The notes beneath the pieces are model-generated. The model did not search any database and had not been told where the DNA came from. It saw only the letters and a program-made list of their open reading frames with translations. From Psychrobacillus mangrovi (GTDB lineage Bacteria; Bacillota; Bacilli; Bacillales_A; Planococcaceae), in assembly GCF_037104765.1 (NCBI RefSeq), contig NZ_JBAWSY010000001.1, positions 310,001 to 374,000 on the forward strand: a stretch of 64,000 bases of DNA. Reading direction: 5' to 3'. Within the stretch, counting starts at the first letter, position 1. The number at the start of each line of letters is the position of its first letter. The position numbers and the translations under genes are program-made. Below, piece after piece: positions 60,339 through 64,000 of the stretch.

Positions 60339-61817
60339 TTATAAAATAAATGTTACTAAACCTCTATCACCTTCATTTACCATTCTTTCAATTGTTTCCC
60401 TCATTCTCTTCTTCGCTATTTCCGAAACATTCTCTGTTTTATAGCGCAAACTTTCTTTCATAACTTCTACAAGTGAAGTACCAAAAACTTGTGTTTGCCA
60501 TAATGCATCTCTATCGTGTAAATAACCATGCTTTAAATCTTTTAATAGTTGCTGACTATGAAATTCGGAGCCGATCAGCGGTGCAAATTCAGCCTCCATG
60601 TCTACACGGATTATATGAAGCGAAGCTGCCTTAGCCTTTAAACTAACGCCGTAAAAATTATTTTGTTTAATAATCTCAGGTGCAGACGGTTGGAAATCCT
60701 GGATGGTTGGTAGTGAAACACCATAACCATGATTTTTGGCAGCCTCTAAAGCCTCCGAAAATTTGTTATACGCCTTTTTAGCAGTAGATGCTTCTTTTAC
60801 AAAAAGGAGCCAGTCTTTTTTAGTTTGAATCGGTTCCTCTAACCATTCGTCACAAACTTCTTGGAATACTTCAGGTTTTAACCCAATTTGTATACATGCA
60901 GAGCCACGACCAGGGTTAGCTTCCACTACGTCTGCAGATTGAATGAAAGGTACTTGTTTAAATCGTGAAGCAAGCTCTTTCACATCTTTCATTTTAGAGA
61001 CAATTTGCAGCCATTCCTGTAAGGACGATGTAATAGCATTGTTAACGAAATGGTCTGGTTCTAATACATCTGTCCAATCAGGTTTAACTAATTCAATGTC
61101 CGTGATTGGAAATTCATAAAGTGCTTGTTGGAGTATGTATTGAATTTCCTCCGCAGTCATACGATCAACAGCAACCGCAATAACAGGCACCTCATGCTCT
61201 TTCTGTAAATCTTCACATAATTGAATTGTATCTACATGACCAGGCAACTTACTATTTAAAACGATAACAAAAGGTTTACCGATTTCTTTTAGTTGAGCTA
61301 TAATTTCCCTTTCAGCACTTTCAGCAGCTTTTCTAGGAATATTATTAACCGAGCCATCAGTTGTTACAACTATACCAATTGTTGAATGATCACGAATTAC
61401 TTTATCTGTACCAATTCTTGCCGCTTCTTCAAATGGGATAGCTTCACTATGCCAAGGCGTATGCACTAATTTTTGCCCATCTTCTCCTGAATGCGTTTTA
61501 ATCCCATCAATCATATAACCAACGCAATCTACTAATCTAATTTGTAAGCGTAGCTGCTCTTCTCCCAAATAAATATTCGTTCCATGTGCAGGAACAAATT
61601 TAGGCTCTGCTGTCATAATTACATTACCTGGAGAACTTTGGGGAAGTTCATCCTGAGCACGTATTCTTTCAGATTCCTCTTTTATGTTTGGAATAACTAC
61701 AAGCTCCATTACTCGCTTTACAAAAGTAGATTTTCCAACTCGAACTGGTCCTACAACACCAATATACACATCTCCATTAGTACGCTCTGCTATTTGTTCA
61801 TAAAGTTTATTTGTCAT
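60339..61817 (-). CDS. spoIVA: Stage IV sporulation protein A (spore coat ATPase)
   Basis: This 492-residue protein polymerises on the forespore outer membrane to form the basement layer of the spore coat, using ATP. Walker A GPVRVGKST lies near residue 22-30, with later VDCVGYMIDG and an SDGSVNN-like switch (TTDGSVNN). The C-terminal EFAPLIGSE to GDRGLVTFIL is as in the family. ATG 61817 behind AAAGGAGAGTATCC gives the same length as the B. subtilis protein. The expected sigma-E promoter was not identified with confidence. It shows that the host forms endospores. Confidence 0.97.
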   Translation of the reverse strand: MTNKLYEQIAERTNGDVYIGVVGPVRVGKSTFVKRVMELVVIPNIKEESERIRAQDELPQSSPGNVIMTAEPKFVPAHGTNIYLGEEQLRLQIRLVDCVGYMIDGIKTHSGEDGQKLVHTPWHSEAIPFEEAARIGTDKVIRDHSTIGIVVTTDGSVNNIPRKAAESAEREIIAQLKEIGKPFVIVLNSKLPGHVDTIQLCEDLQKEHEVPVIAVAVDRMTAEEIQYILQQALYEFPITDIELVKPDWTDVLEPDHFVNNAITSSLQEWLQIVSKMKDVKELASRFKQVPFIQSADVVEANPGRGSACIQIGLKPEVFQEVCDEWLEEPIQTKKDWLLFVKEASTAKKAYNKFSEALEAAKNHGYGVSLPTIQDFQPSAPEIIKQNNFYGVSLKAKAASLHIIRVDMEAEFAPLIGSEFHSQQLLKDLKHGYLHDRDALWQTQVFGTSLVEVMKESLRYKTENVSEIAKKRMRETIERMVNEGDRGLVTFIL

Positions 61818-61859
61818 GGATACTCTCCTTTCTTCGCAGTTTAATATATGCACAAAAAA

Positions 61860-61888
61860 AACGTTTCATGCATCATACATGAAACGTT
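61860..61888 (-). terminator. Rho-independent terminator of yphE-yphF
   Basis: A perfect 11-bp stem (61860-61870 with 61878-61888) is followed on the minus strand by a run of T residues, separating yphF from spoIVA. Confidence 0.85.
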
Positions 61889-61895
61889 AGAGAGC

Positions 61896-62606
61896 TTATT
61901 TTGCTAACATAAAAACAGGTTCATTATTTTCGTTTACGGTATACGGTAAAGAGTATGCAGGAACAATTGCGAAGTTGTCTGTTAATAGATGTCGAATATC
62001 CTCACCTGGTTTAACTTCCGCTACATTTTCTTGAAGCAAGCGATTCAATTCTATCGAATAATCCACATATACCTTACCATCGCCTGTTGCTACTAAAGGT
62101 AATTGCGTGTCCGAATATGGGCTTTGAACGGATAACTCACGATTATACCCCATCTTTTTGTAATCTAATTTGTACACACCTTCTGTAATGATTTCAGCTA
62201 CAGGACCGTATCCATTTATACCTTTTCGATAGTTTATATCTCGTATTGTATCAGCAATTCTTAAATCTACTAACTTTACCGTCGGATTATCTTCAACATC
62301 CATCAAAACATATTGATAAATACCTCCAGCTTCATAAGAATTGGCCGGTGCCTTCCCTAAGTATGAAGGTACAATTTTTTTAAAGTCTACTGGATATTTA
62401 ATATACAAATCTGTTTCCATATCACGGGTTTTGATTGGCAACAATCCCCCTGAATCTTCTTTAAAGCTATTAACGGCTTTTTGAACAGATTCTAACTGAT
62501 CTTCATATGGCAATAGATTCTCGGCTTCTTGTCCATTTTTAAAGCCACATCCAGCCAATATAAGAATAGCTAACATGAGAGTTACAAGTAGTTTAATATT
62601 TCTCAT
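61896..62606 (-). CDS. yphF: YphF lipoprotein
   Basis: This 236-residue lipoprotein has a signal peptide with the lipobox LAGC at about residue 18-21 (LAILILAGCGFK), so it is anchored to the outer face of the membrane. The mature part has no known catalytic motif. Position between yphE and spoIVA matches B. subtilis YphF. The start ATG 62606 has AAGGAG six bases upstream; the open frame continues through yphE but that part is not coding. It may contribute to sporulation, but this is only inferred from neighbours. Confidence 0.83.
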   Translation of the reverse strand: MRNIKLLVTLMLAILILAGCGFKNGQEAENLLPYEDQLESVQKAVNSFKEDSGGLLPIKTRDMETDLYIKYPVDFKKIVPSYLGKAPANSYEAGGIYQYVLMDVEDNPTVKLVDLRIADTIRDINYRKGINGYGPVAEIITEGVYKLDYKKMGYNRELSVQSPYSDTQLPLVATGDGKVYVDYSIELNRLLQENVAEVKPGEDIRHLLTDNFAIVPAYSLPYTVNENNEPVFMLAK

Positions 62607-62619
62607 CCTAATCTCCTTA

Positions 62620-62826
62620 CTAAGCTTTTGTTGGATTAAAGATAATATATACCATTGTGATAAATCCAATAAATAATAATATGTATGCAATCAAACCAAA
62701 TATAGCTTTTAGAAATTTGTTTTGAAGTTTCGTTTTAACAAAAAACATAAATAACATAGCTAAAAACATACTACCCATTGAACCGAATGAAATCCACATC
62801 TTATCCATTGATGAAATTAATAACAT
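62620..62826 (-). CDS. yphE: YphE membrane protein (DUF2768)
   Basis: This 68-residue protein has two membrane helices (about 12-32, ISFGSMGSMFLAMLFMFFV, and 43-62, GLIAYILLFIGFITMVYII) and a short polar tail. It matches B. subtilis YphE by size, topology and place between gpsA and yphF. Function unknown. ATG 62826 is preferred because AAAGGTGG lies nine bases upstream. It is 13 bases from yphF, so the two are cotranscribed. Confidence 0.82.
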   Translation of the reverse strand: MLLISSMDKMWISFGSMGSMFLAMLFMFFVKTKLQNKFLKAIFGLIAYILLFIGFITMVYIIFNPTKA

Positions 62827-62867
62827 GTGTTTACCCACCTTTCTACAAATAAAAAGTATATCACATC

Positions 62868-62902
62868 AAAAAAGAGTTGTAATTTGTACAACTCTTTTTT
62901 AT
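62868..62902 (-). terminator. Rho-independent terminator of gpsA
   Basis: A perfect 13-bp stem (62868-62880 with 62888-62900) with A and T runs lies just past the gpsA stop. Confidence 0.87.
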
Positions 62903-62904
62903 GA

Positions 62905-63924
62905 TTAGAAAGTTTTATAATCCTCTAACTCATGTTTCTTAGTTCTATGCATTAGTATATCTACTGCCTCTTTTGGACTAATGCTTTCAAATAAAACAGA
63001 ATAAAGCGCTTCTGTAATAGGCATATCCACTTGTTGTTTTTTAGCCAGCTGATAAGCTGCTTTCGTAGTTCGTACACCTTCTACTACCATACCTATTTCA
63101 TCTAGCACTTTCTCAAGGGAAGCACCCTTACCAAGCATATTACCAGCTCTCCAGTTTCTAGAATGGATGCTTGTACACGTGGCAATCAAGTCTCCCATTC
63201 CTGTTAATCCAGAGAATGTATATGGCTGAGCACCCAAACTTATACCTAATCTTGTAATTTCAGCAAGTCCTCTTGTGATTAGTGCTGCCTTAGCATTATC
63301 TCCATAGCCTAATCCATCCACTATACCTGCAGCTAAAGCAATTACATTTTTTAGTGCAGCTCCGATTTCTACCCCAATCACATCATCATTTGTATATACA
63401 CGAAAAGAATTATTCATAAAAAGGTCTTGAATTTTTTTAGCAGCTTTCATATCCTCACTCGCAGCAGTAATAGTTGTAGGATGATTTAAGACAACTTCTT
63501 CTGCATGGCTAGGACCGGATAATACAACAATTGCTTCAACATTACTTGAAGGTAACTCATCTACAATCATTTCAGAAATTCGTTTGAATGAATCTGGTTC
63601 TATCCCCTTCGAAACATGTACAAACAGTTTTTTTCCATTTAAATATTCTTTCATATTCTGACAAACATCTCGAATTGCCTTCGTAGGAACAGCAATAACA
63701 ATGGTATCTGCATGTTTTATAGCTGTTTCAAAATTACTTGTTGCTTTTAGGTTAATCGGTAAAACTGTATCTGGTAGATACTTTTTATTTGTATGATCAA
63801 GATTTATTTCAGTTGCTTGGTTTTCTCTATGCGACCAAAGGAGACAATCATGATTATTATTAGCTAGTACCATGGCTAGTGCTGTCCCCCAGCTACCAGC
63901 TCCTAATACAGTTATCTTCTCCAT
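62905..63924 (-). CDS. gpsA: Glycerol-3-phosphate dehydrogenase (NAD(P)+)
   Basis: This 339-residue enzyme makes sn-glycerol 3-phosphate for membrane lipid synthesis. It has the N-terminal dinucleotide motif VLGAGSWGTALAMVLA, the catalytic lysine in ALKNVIALAAGIVDGL, and GLTGMGDLIATCTS. ATG 63924 follows TAAAGGAGCG. In B. subtilis gpsA lies directly after der, as here, with a 28-base gap. Confidence 0.96.
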   Translation of the reverse strand: MEKITVLGAGSWGTALAMVLANNNHDCLLWSHRENQATEINLDHTNKKYLPDTVLPINLKATSNFETAIKHADTIVIAVPTKAIRDVCQNMKEYLNGKKLFVHVSKGIEPDSFKRISEMIVDELPSSNVEAIVVLSGPSHAEEVVLNHPTTITAASEDMKAAKKIQDLFMNNSFRVYTNDDVIGVEIGAALKNVIALAAGIVDGLGYGDNAKAALITRGLAEITRLGISLGAQPYTFSGLTGMGDLIATCTSIHSRNWRAGNMLGKGASLEKVLDEIGMVVEGVRTTKAAYQLAKKQQVDMPITEALYSVLFESISPKEAVDILMHRTKKHELEDYKTF

Positions 63925-63952
63925 TACAATACGCTCCTTTAAAACTAATTAA

Positions 63953-64000
63953 TCAAGTTCTTGCACGAGTTATGATTCGTATTGGAGTTCCCTCAAAATC
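63953..64000 (-). CDS. der: GTPase Der (EngA), C-terminal end only
   Basis: The last 15 codons of a gene run off the right edge: DFEGTPIRIITRART and stop TGA. The FEGTPIRI-x-x-RxR ending is typical of the KH-like domain at the C-terminus of Der, a ribosome-assembly GTPase, and der precedes gpsA in B. subtilis. The identity rests on this short tail and the gene order. Confidence 0.8.
   Translation of the reverse strand, partial: DFEGTPIRIITRART

Overview
The window is a chromosomal segment of an AT-rich, spore-forming, aerobic Firmicute of the Bacillales. Support for this comes from spoIVA, RNase P RNA of the Bacillus (type B) kind, a TRAP protein, menaquinone genes, a qcrABC menaquinol:cytochrome c reductase, strong AGGAGG-type ribosome binding sites and frequent TTG or GTG starts. 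Gene order follows the Bacillus subtilis ypbR - gpsB - recU/ponA - dnaD - panBCD - qcr - aro - hep - spoIVA - gpsA - der region closely. The dispersed GC-rich intergenic repeats suggest the Planococcaceae (Psychrobacillus, Lysinibacillus or Sporosarcina relatives), but this is inference.

Layout. 1-6.3 kb: end of a GGDEF protein, a small YtzI-like membrane protein, rlmN, a sulfurtransferase and the double dynamin dynA. 6.4-9.7 kb: an insertion relative to the B. subtilis order, holding a 29-residue membrane protein under a Fur-like box, cheX, and a ba3-type cytochrome oxidase operon with a perfect Fnr/CRP-type site. 10-21.5 kb (minus strand): ypwA, ypvA, ypsC, a PAS-GGDEF-EAL protein, rnpB, gpsB, mrfB, mrfA, yppE and a small coiled-coil protein. 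21.7-25 kb (plus strand): recU-ponA. 25.4-32 kb (minus): ypoC-nth-dnaD, asnS, ypmB, ypmA, dinG. 32-33.3 kb: a 1.3-kb gene-free stretch of two structured repeat families. 33.3-40.4 kb (minus): panD-panC-panB behind a likely attenuator, then birA, cca, bshA, mgsA, dapB, ypjD. 40.5-47.3 kb: a YitT-family protein, a YugP-type zinc peptidase, ypjA, qcrCBA, ypiF, ypiB, ypiA. 47.4-48.3 kb: a second gene-free repeat mosaic. 48.3-55.4 kb (minus): aroA-tyrA-hisC-aroH-aroB-aroC and cheR. 55.6-64 kb (minus): ndk, hepT-menG-hepS, mtrB, folE, hup, spoIVA, yphF, yphE, gpsA and the 3' end of der.

How the genes fit together. Several cohere as modules: recombination and repair (recU, mrfAB, nth, dinG, ypvA), envelope synthesis and division (ponA, gpsB, dapB), quinone-linked respiration (hepT-menG-hepS, qcrABC, ba3 oxidase), chorismate to Tyr/Phe (aro genes, tyrA, hisC), and CoA precursors (panBCD). 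Against the B. subtilis template, bshB1, aspB and the whole trpEDCFBA block are missing from their usual slots. No CRISPR array, prophage, insertion sequence, rRNA or tRNA gene was recognised. The best non-routine signals are regulatory or structural: the Fnr-type site exactly 41.5 bp upstream of a likely start of the ba3 oxidase operon, the Fur-box small membrane protein, the panB leader attenuator, and the nested-palindrome repeat pair at 32.6-33.1 kb.
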